Below are positions 43,760 through 52,403 of a DNA stretch of 64,000 bases, in pieces (position 1 is the stretch's first letter; each line of letters begins with the position of its first letter). The stretch spans positions 434,001-498,000 of the forward strand of contig CAZBRT010000003.1 in the NCBI GenBank assembly GCA_964494625.1, read 5' to 3'. The notes under the pieces were generated by a model. That model saw only the letters and a list, made by a program, of their open reading frames with translations, made no database searches and was not told the DNA's origin. The position numbers and the translations under genes were made by a program. The stretch is from UBA2784 sp964494625 (GTDB lineage: Bacteria; Pseudomonadota; Alphaproteobacteria; Micropepsales; Micropepsaceae).

Positions 43760-44491
43760 TTAGCCGGTCACGACGCAAACGATCGTCCCGCCACCGGCGG
43801 TCGCCGGCTTGTCGGCGACCGAGCGGATCAGCTCCGCGTAGATCTGCGCGGCGCGCCCACTCGATGCGGTCGCGAGCAGCGCCTCGGCATAGGCCTGCGC
43901 CGCCCGCGCCGGGCTCGGCGCCTCAAGCAGCGCCTCCGCATAGAGTTGGGCGAGATCGCCAGCTGGCGGCGTGCTCAGCACCAGTTCGGCGTCGACGATG
44001 TCGAAGTACGAATCCGTCGAGGTCCCGGTAACCCACGTGCCGCCTAAGATCAGACGCAGCTTGCGCGTCCCGGCGGGAATCGCCGGTGTGTGGGCCCGCA
44101 ATCCCCAAGCCTGAGCGCTGTCAGGGAAATTGCCGCTCGATGCCGTCGAAATTAGCGCATCCGTGACATCGAGAAAGGCGACTTCGACGAATCCGATGTC
44201 GTTACCAGCTGCGAAGTTGCTCCAGAGAACGCGGAGCGAAACCGACAGCAGCCCGGCATCGACGTCAGTCAGGCAATCCGCCGGAACCGCCACATCCTGG
44301 CGCACTCGGTAGGAGCCGGCGCTGCCATTGTTGGCGACCTGCAAGTACCTGCTGCCGCCCCGAATATCGGTCGGCGGACTGGTGGTTTTGAAGACCGGGG
44401 TTCCATTGACGGTCGTCCAACCATCGCCGGGCGCAACACCGGTTTCGAAGCTCGGGTTGGTGACCGCGAGCCGCTTCGGGTAGGTCGGCAT
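43760..44491 (-). CDS. phage tail-associated protein with carbohydrate-binding-like domain
   Basis: A 243-aa protein. Residues about 10-175 look like a jelly-roll binding module (NPSFETGVAPGDGWTTVNGT, then VRQDVAVPADCL, then DIVDAELVL). It is followed by three imperfect repeats, AQLYAEALLEAPS, AQAYAEALLATAS and AQIYAELIRSVAD, of a kind seen at the ends of phage tail-fibre proteins. It probably helps contact the host surface. It is 7 bp after the LamG-like gene. Confidence 0.65.
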   Translation of the reverse strand: MPTYPKRLAVTNPSFETGVAPGDGWTTVNGTPVFKTTSPPTDIRGGSRYLQVANNGSAGSYRVRQDVAVPADCLTDVDAGLLSVSLRVLWSNFAAGNDIGFVEVAFLDVTDALISTASSGNFPDSAQAWGLRAHTPAIPAGTRKLRLILGGTWVTGTSTDSYFDIVDAELVLSTPPAGDLAQLYAEALLEAPSPARAAQAYAEALLATASSGRAAQIYAELIRSVADKPATAGGGTIVCVVTG

Positions 44492-44497
44492 GACGGA

Positions 44498-45538
44498 TCA
44501 GGAGCCCAGTTCGATGCCGAGCTGCGCTGCGTTGATCGTCGAGCCCGCCCAGGGTCCACCACCATCCGGGTTGCGGTAAACCGGATGCTGCAATGTCGAG
44601 AACTGATTGGAGAGCGCGAGCCCAGCATTCAGGTCCTCTGCAGCATTCACGCGAATGAAGGGTTTGAGGACCCGTGCGCCAACATCGGTTCGGCGGCCTC
44701 GAACATTCATGACAAGAGCATGGGTCGTCTGGGGCTCGGCCACCGGGTTGGACATCGTAAATATCTCGCGGGCGCCCGTCGCCGTCGCGGACAAGAAATC
44801 GGCATCGTTCGGAGAAACATCATCGACCAGGGCGAAGCGGTCGGTTCCGGTCGATGGCGTCCAGCCGCCGCCTGGCTGGTCGGCGGTGGGCCGCAGCGTT
44901 TCAATCTTGAGGTCGGATGTAAGGATCCCGTTGAGGTATGACCCGGATGCATCATGGAGAATGAAATCATCCCAATCCCATTCGAGTCCTGCGCCGCCAC
45001 GCGGCGTGCCGATGACCACCCGATCGATGTTGGGCCCCGAGGTCCCGGAGCGCGTATCACCGATGAGATTGAATTGCTCGACCCCATTCAGAATCAGACG
45101 CCAGCGCCCGCCGCTGTCGGCACATTTGAAGTGCAAGGCGATCGTGTTCCATTCGCCAAGCACGATCGAGTTCGCGGAGTTCGAGGTGAAGGCGGCCGAG
45201 GACCCCATTAGTGTTCCGAACAGGGCGCCGCCCGTTGTGATGCGCAAGGAAGCGCCATTGCCGAGGACATCCTCGAACCATAAGAATGGCGTGCTGGTCG
45301 TCGGATAAGATCGGGGAAAGATCGCTGCCCAGACGAACATCTCGTCGACGGCGGGGTTGGTCTTTCTCACCAGCATCCCGGTCGTCGCTGAGAACCGCAC
45401 GGCTCCACCGCCAAACCGCCCGCCAGTCGGCAGAAAAGAAATGTCGGCGGCGACCGAGAAACGGTAGCTGCCCCATTTCCCGACTGTATCGCCGATAACG
45501 CCATAGCTATCGAAGCCGTCACAGAATTGCAGTGCCAT
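44498..45538 (-). CDS. phage tail protein with concanavalin/LamG-like domain
   Basis: A 346-aa protein beginning MALQFCDGFDSYG, with beta-rich sequence throughout (RFGGGAVRFSATTGMLV, NTIALHFKCADSGGRWRLIL) typical of LamG-like sandwich domains in phage tail fibres. The start is taken at the ATG at 45538, because GGGTGGA precedes it and the upstream codons look non-native. A receptor-binding role is inferred from fold and place. Confidence 0.65.
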   Translation of the reverse strand: MALQFCDGFDSYGVIGDTVGKWGSYRFSVAADISFLPTGGRFGGGAVRFSATTGMLVRKTNPAVDEMFVWAAIFPRSYPTTSTPFLWFEDVLGNGASLRITTGGALFGTLMGSSAAFTSNSANSIVLGEWNTIALHFKCADSGGRWRLILNGVEQFNLIGDTRSGTSGPNIDRVVIGTPRGGAGLEWDWDDFILHDASGSYLNGILTSDLKIETLRPTADQPGGGWTPSTGTDRFALVDDVSPNDADFLSATATGAREIFTMSNPVAEPQTTHALVMNVRGRRTDVGARVLKPFIRVNAAEDLNAGLALSNQFSTLQHPVYRNPDGGGPWAGSTINAAQLGIELGS

Positions 45539-45557
45539 AATTATCCACCCTTGTGCA

Positions 45558-46277
45558 TTAGGCTCTCGCGCCGACAAACGAGAGAGAGATATCGGCGAGC
45601 GTCGCGTCCTGGGGCGTGGGAGCGAGCAGTTCGAGCACGTCCCCAGCTGCGAAGCTGGCGCCGCCTGCCAAAGTGAAGCTGGCGACTGCCAGACCGGCGG
45701 CGAAGTCGACGGAGCCGACGTTGGTGCCGTTCTTGCGGAGTGCGAACGACGCGAGGCTCGTCGCCGCCGTGGCTGCCCGGCCGGTACTCCCCGTCAGGCT
45801 TGTAGGAAAACTCACGCCTCTCGGGAACACGAACTGAAAGACGAGGGCGGTAGCGGTTGGCTCGCCAGGAATGAACAGCCCGAGGTCATAAAGGCCACCC
45901 ACTGCTGAAGCCGCGAGCGAAACCAGATTGGTGCCCCGCGAGCCGACGATCCCGAGTTCGCCTGCCCGGAGGATCACCGTGGCACCTGCCGTTGTGGTTC
46001 GCAGCGTGGCGATCCTTGCCGTCGTGTTGTGCACGGCCACGATGCGCTTGCCGTCCGGGACCGTGAGCGTGAAATCCGAGGCCGGCGTGCCGGTGAGCCG
46101 AATCAGGAAGTTTTCGCGATAGTCGGACGCCGAAACCGTCGTGTTGCCGCCGGTGCAATCGACGTCGACGGTGTCGTTCATCGCCAGGTCAAGCTTGTCG
46201 ACCGCGTCATTGATCGTGACCTCCTTCTGGTTTTGGGCGGCCGCGACATGGGTGATGGCGAGATTGGGTGTCGGCAT
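45558..46277 (-). CDS. phage tail-tip protein, hypothetical
   Basis: A 239-aa beta-rich protein (MPTPNLAITHVAAAQNQKEV at the start) with strands such as DFTLTVPDGKRIVAVHNTTA, of the type found after the large tip protein in many alphaproteobacterial phages. Its C-terminus LLAPTPQDATLADISLSF recurs in the small protein at 43436-43714. It abuts the tip protein gene with no gap. Confidence 0.6.
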   Translation of the reverse strand: MPTPNLAITHVAAAQNQKEVTINDAVDKLDLAMNDTVDVDCTGGNTTVSASDYRENFLIRLTGTPASDFTLTVPDGKRIVAVHNTTARIATLRTTTAGATVILRAGELGIVGSRGTNLVSLAASAVGGLYDLGLFIPGEPTATALVFQFVFPRGVSFPTSLTGSTGRAATAATSLASFALRKNGTNVGSVDFAAGLAVASFTLAGGASFAAGDVLELLAPTPQDATLADISLSFVGARA

Positions 46278-49200
46278 TCAGGCAACCTCCACGGTGGCAG
46301 TGCGCGCAAATCCTCGGCCCGCAATTGCGCTCAGCTGATAGGCGGCGACCGACAGCGACGCTGGCACGGTGCCAAAGTCGGTGAGGATGTCGGCATTGGC
46401 GTAGATGACACTCGGATTGGCAGCGACGAGCGTGCGTTTCAAGGCGCCGCCGGGGCCGGCGAGGATGTCGATCTCGTAGGCTTCGCTCGCCTCCCCAAGC
46501 GGCACCACGCCGGTGCCGTCTTTCAGTTCGCCGCCGATGCGCGTGCGTCGAACCCAGCTGAGCGTGATATTGCTCGGACTGCCGGTCTTCACGGCGCGAA
46601 GGTTCCAAGGCGCGTAGGGCTTCAGATCGCGGCCGGTATGAGCGTGGGATACGTTTTCCGCGTCTTCGAACAGGGTTCCGAAGCCGACCGCTCGCCAGAG
46701 GCGGCTCAAGCCCAGATCGCCAAGCGACAGGCTCAGCGGTTCGACATCGTCGGGGTCGAGAAGCACGAAGATCTCGCCGGCTGCGTGGCCGCCGACGAAG
46801 ACATCGGTGCCCCGCCGTCCTCGCAGCAGGCCACGCAAGGTATAGGAGCCATCCGGATTGAGTGAGACCTCCCGGAACTGGATGACCTCGGGCTCGCCAT
46901 TGGCCTTGAGCACCAGGGCCGCGTTCGCGCCATTGACCAGCGCCTCCTGCGAAACGCTCTCCAGGCGATCGCCGCCCGTGGTCATGAACACGGCGAGCGC
47001 GTTCACCTCATCCGTTGCGAACGGCGAGCTGGGACTGCCCAACGCATTGGCCGTCGCGCCCCAGGACGCCTCGCTCAAGGCTCGACCGACCTGCGACCAG
47101 GCCGAGCCATCGAGGCTGCGGTAGAGCGAGCCGCCGGGCCAGCCGGGGCCACCAAAGCCGCCCATCAGGTAATAGGCGCGCGAGCCGGTCTGCCCGAGAT
47201 CGTCGGTGTCGCGCAGCAAAGGCAGATCGGGAAGGATCAGCTTGGTCGCCGCCTGCGCCGCGATCACTTGGGCCGGTTTGCCGGCGCCACTATCGGCAAG
47301 AACCGAGGAGACGTAGGTCGCGGCAGTCTCGGACACGCCCTTGATCCCGAGCAGGAAGTCGGCGCCGACATCGATGCGGGTCAGACGCGCCCTAAAACTC
47401 GTGCCGGTCGCGAACACGACATCGATCACGTCGGTCGGGTCGAGCCGCAGCCAGTCCGGTGGCAGCTGCGCCTCGTAGGAGGAGCGCTCCTCCCAGGCGC
47501 TGAACAGGGTTTTCGCGGCAATGCGCTTGGCGGTGGTGGCATCGATGGCGAGCGCCAGTTCGAGGCTCGCCTGATTGCGCGAATGCATGGTCGGCGTCGG
47601 CAAGGACGCCCGCTTCTCGCTCTGCGAGCCCTGCGCATAGTCGGCGGCGGTGTCCATGTAGACGATGCTGACCCGCTCGGGCAGCTCCACCTCTTGCGTT
47701 CGCCGCTCGCGCCAGGTTTCGGCGGTTCGATCGTCGATCGGCACGAGGAACTGACTTTCGATCGTCGCGACCGGCGCCCGGCCGCGTATACGGAAGCGCA
47801 GCACATCGTCGCTTTCGGCGGCATCGAAGAAATAGGCCTGCGCCAGCGGTTCGATCGCGCCGCGAACGGTGGTTTGCCGCCCGATCACATAGCCGGGCAC
47901 GATGTCGTCGAGTTCACCGAGATCAAGGTCGGCCAGCCCTAAGCCCGCACGTTCGCAGAGATCGGCGACGATACCGGAGAGTGTTTCGCCTTCGCCGCCG
48001 CCTCGATTGAGAAACAGCCGGGCCCAGCCATTGGTGCCACGCACCAGATGCGTGTCGGTGATCGCGTCATAGACCTGCGCACCGGTTTCGCTAACCGCGC
48101 CCGGCCAGGTTTCGTCGGTTACGAGGGCACCCGTCGCGGTATCGATCTGCACGAGCCGCGTCGAGCGCATCAGCGTCCAGCGTTGACCCTGAAGGCGGCT
48201 CTGACCGAAGAATGGCCCCTCGTAGTTGATCTGGATCGGCGTCGGCGTCTTCCAGACGATCCCGGCATCGCTTCGCCATTTGACCGTGTAGATCGCGCCG
48301 GCCGACCCGCCATTCGAAATCTGCACCTGAAAGATCACGCCATCGTCGGTCGCGTCATAGGTGAGGCCGCCGGCATCGTCATAGAACGCGGTTGCCCCTG
48401 CTTGAATCTGCGCAGGCGCGAAGCTCGCGACCTTCTCGAAAGTCACGCCGAGACTGAGGCCGCTCAAAGAATCGTAGGCGGCCGCGGCGGCGACACGGAT
48501 GCGATAGAGCGCAAGCCCGGTGTGGCTCGTACCGGTGCCGCTGCCAAGAACCCAGCCCTCGCCGAAACCTTCGCCGACCGCGCCGCCGATCGCGCCACGG
48601 ACACGCGATTCATCGACCGTTTGGCCCGCGCCCCAGACATAACCCATGCCGTCGGCGCGGATCAGGCCGACATCATCGAACAGCGAACCGGTCAGGATGG
48701 AGTCCACCCGGCCCGATGGCCCATAGGCGGAGACCATGCCCATCCAGGTGGTCGCCACGAAGCGTACCGTCGAGTTCGATAGCCCGCTGCTGGTCGAACC
48801 GAAGCGGCTCACCTCTTTCAGCGCATTGGGCTCGATGCGCAGGATCGGTCGGGAATTGCTCGATCCCGTCACGAGATACAGGTAGCCGTCCTCGCCGCAG
48901 AAGAGCGTGCTCGGGAAGTTGTTCGGCGAAACGCTGGTGACATCGCTCATGCGCGCCTGACGGTCCTCTTTCATCGTCCGCAGGCTGAAGCGCCGGATGC
49001 CCGCGTTCGAGGCGCTGACATCGCTGTCGATGAAGTAGCCGTAGCCGCGCCGCCAATCGACCGCGAGCTCGTCGATCTGGTAGGAGTCGAGAAGTCCGCC
49101 TTCGCCCGTGGTGATGAAATCGAGCAGTTGATAGGGCTTGCTCTCGGCGCGCCGGAAGGTGATTTCGGCGGTAATGTTCGGGATCCTGTTCCCGAAATCC

Positions 49201-49784
49201 GCCAATGCCAGGTCTTCGAAAACGATCGTGCACAGACCACGGTGCGCGGGCGCCCGGCCAGCGCCCACATGGGCTTCGATCAAGGCATCGGGCAGCTGGG
49301 TCTCATCGCCCGCATGGAAGCGGAACCGTAGATTGGGTTTCGCGACATCCGGGTTCGATCCGGTCTTGTCGTAGATCAGCTTGCCGTCGGCCCAGATGCG
49401 CAAGACATCTTCGGCCGGCCCCTCGCCGAAGCTGAGGGCGAACGAGGCGAAGTAGGAATAGGTGACCGATGTCTGGGTGGCGCCACCGCCGCCACCCTTA
49501 CCCCCGGAACGGGTACGGGTGACATTCTGCTGTTCGCGGATGCCGGACGACCAGATGACATTGCCGGCCATGCGCAAGGTGCCATAGGCGATCGCGAGGG
49601 GTGCGCCGTAGGCCGAGGATGTAACAGTCAGGTCGCCAAGGCGCGGGCCTTCGGTTCGGACGTCCGGACCGCGACGCGGAAAGATCAGGTTGCCGAGGAC
49701 CGATCCGACCAGCCAGCCCGCGCTCCAGCCCACGCCGACGGCAGAGCCGAGCACGGCGCCGCCAACCGCGACAAGTATGGCCAT
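46278..49784 (-). CDS. phage tail tip/host-specificity protein (GTA gp15-like)
   Basis: The largest phage protein in the window, 1168 aa. It starts with a small hydrophobic part (GGAVLGSAVGVGWSAGWLV) and the conserved block SSAYGAPLAIAYGTLRMAGN with RIWADGKLIYD, typical of tail tip proteins of siphophages and the gene transfer agent. The middle (about 200-640) is beta-propeller-like and more variable, and the end (residues about 1000-1168) has fibronectin-like strands. It would sit at the tail tip and bind the host surface. It follows the NlpC/P60 gene by 3 bp. Confidence 0.82.
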   Translation of the reverse strand: MAILVAVGGAVLGSAVGVGWSAGWLVGSVLGNLIFPRRGPDVRTEGPRLGDLTVTSSAYGAPLAIAYGTLRMAGNVIWSSGIREQQNVTRTRSGGKGGGGGATQTSVTYSYFASFALSFGEGPAEDVLRIWADGKLIYDKTGSNPDVAKPNLRFRFHAGDETQLPDALIEAHVGAGRAPAHRGLCTIVFEDLALADFGNRIPNITAEITFRRAESKPYQLLDFITTGEGGLLDSYQIDELAVDWRRGYGYFIDSDVSASNAGIRRFSLRTMKEDRQARMSDVTSVSPNNFPSTLFCGEDGYLYLVTGSSNSRPILRIEPNALKEVSRFGSTSSGLSNSTVRFVATTWMGMVSAYGPSGRVDSILTGSLFDDVGLIRADGMGYVWGAGQTVDESRVRGAIGGAVGEGFGEGWVLGSGTGTSHTGLALYRIRVAAAAAYDSLSGLSLGVTFEKVASFAPAQIQAGATAFYDDAGGLTYDATDDGVIFQVQISNGGSAGAIYTVKWRSDAGIVWKTPTPIQINYEGPFFGQSRLQGQRWTLMRSTRLVQIDTATGALVTDETWPGAVSETGAQVYDAITDTHLVRGTNGWARLFLNRGGGEGETLSGIVADLCERAGLGLADLDLGELDDIVPGYVIGRQTTVRGAIEPLAQAYFFDAAESDDVLRFRIRGRAPVATIESQFLVPIDDRTAETWRERRTQEVELPERVSIVYMDTAADYAQGSQSEKRASLPTPTMHSRNQASLELALAIDATTAKRIAAKTLFSAWEERSSYEAQLPPDWLRLDPTDVIDVVFATGTSFRARLTRIDVGADFLLGIKGVSETAATYVSSVLADSGAGKPAQVIAAQAATKLILPDLPLLRDTDDLGQTGSRAYYLMGGFGGPGWPGGSLYRSLDGSAWSQVGRALSEASWGATANALGSPSSPFATDEVNALAVFMTTGGDRLESVSQEALVNGANAALVLKANGEPEVIQFREVSLNPDGSYTLRGLLRGRRGTDVFVGGHAAGEIFVLLDPDDVEPLSLSLGDLGLSRLWRAVGFGTLFEDAENVSHAHTGRDLKPYAPWNLRAVKTGSPSNITLSWVRRTRIGGELKDGTGVVPLGEASEAYEIDILAGPGGALKRTLVAANPSVIYANADILTDFGTVPASLSVAAYQLSAIAGRGFARTATVEVA

Positions 49785-49787
49785 GGG

Positions 49788-50222
49788 CTACTCCGAAACC
49801 CCGCGAAAGCGGAAAACGAACTTGACCTTTGCGCGCCATTCGCCGGCGTAAGGCTCTTCGATCACCTGCCGCCTCAGCGCATGCGCATGAAGGAGATGAG
49901 GCGTACCGAAGCGCTCGGTCAGAAAGCCGCAATGGCAGGGATAGGCCTGGTCGGCAAAGACCAGCACGTCGCTGCCGCGCGCCTCGGTGACGGCGACACC
50001 ATCCATCTGGCTGCGGAAATGCTCGACGAAGCCCTGGCCTTGCGCCCGGCGGCCATAGGCGGTGCTGTCATAGTCCGCCAGTCCCAGATCGCGCGCGACG
50101 AGGACGATCAGGCCGGCGCAATCGATGCCCGCACGCGTGCGCCCTTGATGCCGCCAGGGAACGCCGAGATAGGACCGCGCCTGGGCCACCAGCCGATCAG
50201 CGCTCACTGTTTCATCGTGCAT
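49788..50222 (-). CDS. phage NlpC/P60 cysteine peptidase (tail tip)
   Basis: A 144-aa peptidase of the NlpC/P60 family. The catalytic Cys lies in GIDCAGLIVLVA, and the catalytic His is in PHLLHAHAL. It is homologous in place and size to gp14 of the gene transfer agent. It probably cuts peptidoglycan stems locally during DNA entry. Its start overlaps the end of the DUF2163 gene by 11 bp. Confidence 0.88.
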   Translation of the reverse strand: MHDETVSADRLVAQARSYLGVPWRHQGRTRAGIDCAGLIVLVARDLGLADYDSTAYGRRAQGQGFVEHFRSQMDGVAVTEARGSDVLVFADQAYPCHCGFLTERFGTPHLLHAHALRRQVIEEPYAGEWRAKVKFVFRFRGVSE

Positions 50223-51792
50223 CGGGATAGGTCATGAGCGAGTCCTGCCCGGGCACGTAGGGCTCACCCCGGAAGTTCAGGACATTGGTGTAACGGTCGA
50301 TACAGGTGTCGAGGCGCTTGTCGCATCCGGGGTGGATGCGGAAGGCATCGCCAACCCGGATCGGGTAGCCCATGGCGAGGAACAGCTCGAGGCGCGCGGT
50401 GCTCCCGGTCCAGGCTTTCACTTCCATCGCGCGGCCGGCGTTGTTGCCGGACTCCCAGGTCAGCACGCCGCCGGCGAACCAGTCATCAACGGCGCGAGGT
50501 TCATCGAGCACAACGAACATACTGGCGCGATCGATGACATCGGCGACGATGCCGGACCGCGTCCAGGCATCCTCCACGGTAAAGACCGCCGTGCCGTCGG
50601 TCGTCTGCGCGCCGACAGCCGTTGCGTATGCCGGCTGCGTGGCCGCTGTCATGCCCGCCGTGGTGCAACGGTAGATGCGGTTTTCGAATGCCGCGGATGT
50701 CGCAACGACCGCGGTCGTGTCCGAGAAATGTCCTTCGATGCCGTCGAGCGCCGCGTTGCACACGGTGCCACCCAGGCGCGTGCCGTTGAAAACCACGCTC
50801 AGTTGGCGCGTCCCCACTGGCACGGGGGCATCGACGGCTTGGCGAAGCGACCAGGACGTTCCAGCCACCTGATTGCTGGTATCGAGCGGTGTCGCCAGCA
50901 CCGCGCCGGCGGCATCGCGACATTCGAAGCGCAGACGCCCCTGATCGACGAGATCGTTCGAGCCATTGGCCCGCCAGCCGCGCAAGGTCACGAGATAGGC
51001 GCCGCTGTCGGTCTTCGCGGGATCGATGACATCGGTCAGATCGACCGTCTGGCGCACCTCGAAACTGGCGATGCTGCCGCCTTCGAGAAAGTGGGTCCGC
51101 GTTTTGGGTCCGAGCGGGGAGCTGATCGTCTTGGCTGTCGCCGTGCCGGAGGCGACCGTCCAGCCCGAGAGACTGCCTGCATCGAAGCCCGGATTGACGA
51201 ACGGGATCCCGATTTGCGCGGGCGCGGTTGACGTCCGGACACGAACGACATCGCCAGCGGCATAGGCGGTCGCGCGCGCGATCTCCACCGGCAGGATTGG
51301 GACTTTGCAACGATGATCGCCGAGATCGGCACGGCATTCGGGGCTGTAGAGCTCGCCAATGCGCTGCTGCAACGCCTGGGTCATGCCGCGCAACTCCGTG
51401 CGGAAGGTGCCCTGCTCGGTGAGCAGTACCTCGCCGAACCAGCCCCGGCGCATCCGCAAGGGGCCTTGCGCAGGGTCCATCCAGTTGACGAGAAAGATGC
51501 GAACCTCGGCGCCGTCGAACAGCCCGGCGCGAAGTTCTTCCTCACGGATCGCCGTGCTGTCGAAGACCCCTTCGACATCGAGGTTGTCGACGCTGAGGCT
51601 TGCGTCATTGGCGATCGCCGTGCGCGTATAACCGGTGCTGGCGCGATAGGTGTTGCCTTCGAAATCGATGTCCCGGTCGTGGTCCGTGAAATAGAACTCG
51701 ACGCCGTCGAGGCGGGTGATGCGCCAGAGGCAGGCGAGCGCCGTCACCGGCCCTGCCAAGTGGGCCGCAAGCGCCGTGGAGACGGATTTCAT
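50212..51792 (-). CDS. DUF2163-type baseplate hub protein with inserted binding domain
   Basis: A 526-aa protein; GTA gp13-like relatives are about 300 aa. The N-terminal half (CLWRITRLDGVEFYFTDHD, then RAGLFDGAEVRIFLV, then CRADLGDHRCKV) and the C-terminal end (CDKRLDTCIDRYTNVLNF) are typical. Residues about 195-365 are extra: NPGFDAGSLSGWTVASGTA to GTRQLSVVFNGTRLGG looks like a jelly-roll carbohydrate-binding module, the same layout as the protein at 43760. It lies between the DUF2460 and NlpC genes, as expected. Confidence 0.85.
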   Translation of the reverse strand: MKSVSTALAAHLAGPVTALACLWRITRLDGVEFYFTDHDRDIDFEGNTYRASTGYTRTAIANDASLSVDNLDVEGVFDSTAIREEELRAGLFDGAEVRIFLVNWMDPAQGPLRMRRGWFGEVLLTEQGTFRTELRGMTQALQQRIGELYSPECRADLGDHRCKVPILPVEIARATAYAAGDVVRVRTSTAPAQIGIPFVNPGFDAGSLSGWTVASGTATAKTISSPLGPKTRTHFLEGGSIASFEVRQTVDLTDVIDPAKTDSGAYLVTLRGWRANGSNDLVDQGRLRFECRDAAGAVLATPLDTSNQVAGTSWSLRQAVDAPVPVGTRQLSVVFNGTRLGGTVCNAALDGIEGHFSDTTAVVATSAAFENRIYRCTTAGMTAATQPAYATAVGAQTTDGTAVFTVEDAWTRSGIVADVIDRASMFVVLDEPRAVDDWFAGGVLTWESGNNAGRAMEVKAWTGSTARLELFLAMGYPIRVGDAFRIHPGCDKRLDTCIDRYTNVLNFRGEPYVPGQDSLMTYPDAR

Positions 51793-52391
51793 GGGCGGAT
51801 CTCGATGATGGGGATCTGCCCCCAGCTGCCCAGCTGATAGGTCTCGATCGTGATGTCCATCTGGTCGCTGTCGAAACGGGCCGGCACATCGAACTCGAAG
51901 TCCGCCGTCACCTGGACGCCGGAGGCCGGCGCCGTCGTGAAGGTGACGAGTCCCGTCGTGAAATCGATGCTCCAGCCGGACGTGGCCTCGATACCGTTGC
52001 GGTAGAGCTTGGTGCTGCCGGCGACCGGCTTGACGATGGTGCGCTGCTCGACCTCGGCGCCGCTCGCATAGTGCTTGACCAGCTGAAAGGTCTTGGTCGT
52101 GCCGTCGCCGACCCCGATCGCTTGCGCGAGGCCCTGGTAGTCGGTCCAGTCCTTGAAGCGGAAGCCATAGGCGCGACCCTTCCGCGCCCGAAAGAACGCG
52201 ATCAAGGCTGCCACCTGGTCACGCTTCTTCAGGCCGTGCGCCACATTCCAGCGGCCGCGTGCCTGCGCCCAATTGGCGTTGCGGCGCTCGTGGCCCGACA
52301 CCGTGGTCACGACCGTCGTCGAGTAGCCGGGGCCACCCCCCGCGCCATAGGAGATGTCGGGCGGGAACTGAACCTCGTGGAACCCGGCCAT
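51789..52391 (-). CDS. DUF2460 phage tail/baseplate protein (GTA gp12-like)
   Basis: A 200-aa protein with the family opening FHEVQFPPDISYGAGGGPG, a central KKRDQVAALIAFFRARKGRA with YGFRFKDW, and the end RFDSDQMDITIETYQ. Its relative in the gene transfer agent is a baseplate distal-tail protein. The stop overlaps the next gene's start as ATGA. Confidence 0.88.
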   Translation of the reverse strand: MAGFHEVQFPPDISYGAGGGPGYSTTVVTTVSGHERRNANWAQARGRWNVAHGLKKRDQVAALIAFFRARKGRAYGFRFKDWTDYQGLAQAIGVGDGTTKTFQLVKHYASGAEVEQRTIVKPVAGSTKLYRNGIEATSGWSIDFTTGLVTFTTAPASGVQVTADFEFDVPARFDSDQMDITIETYQLGSWGQIPIIEIRP

Positions 52392-52403
52392 GATCGTCCT
52401 CCG

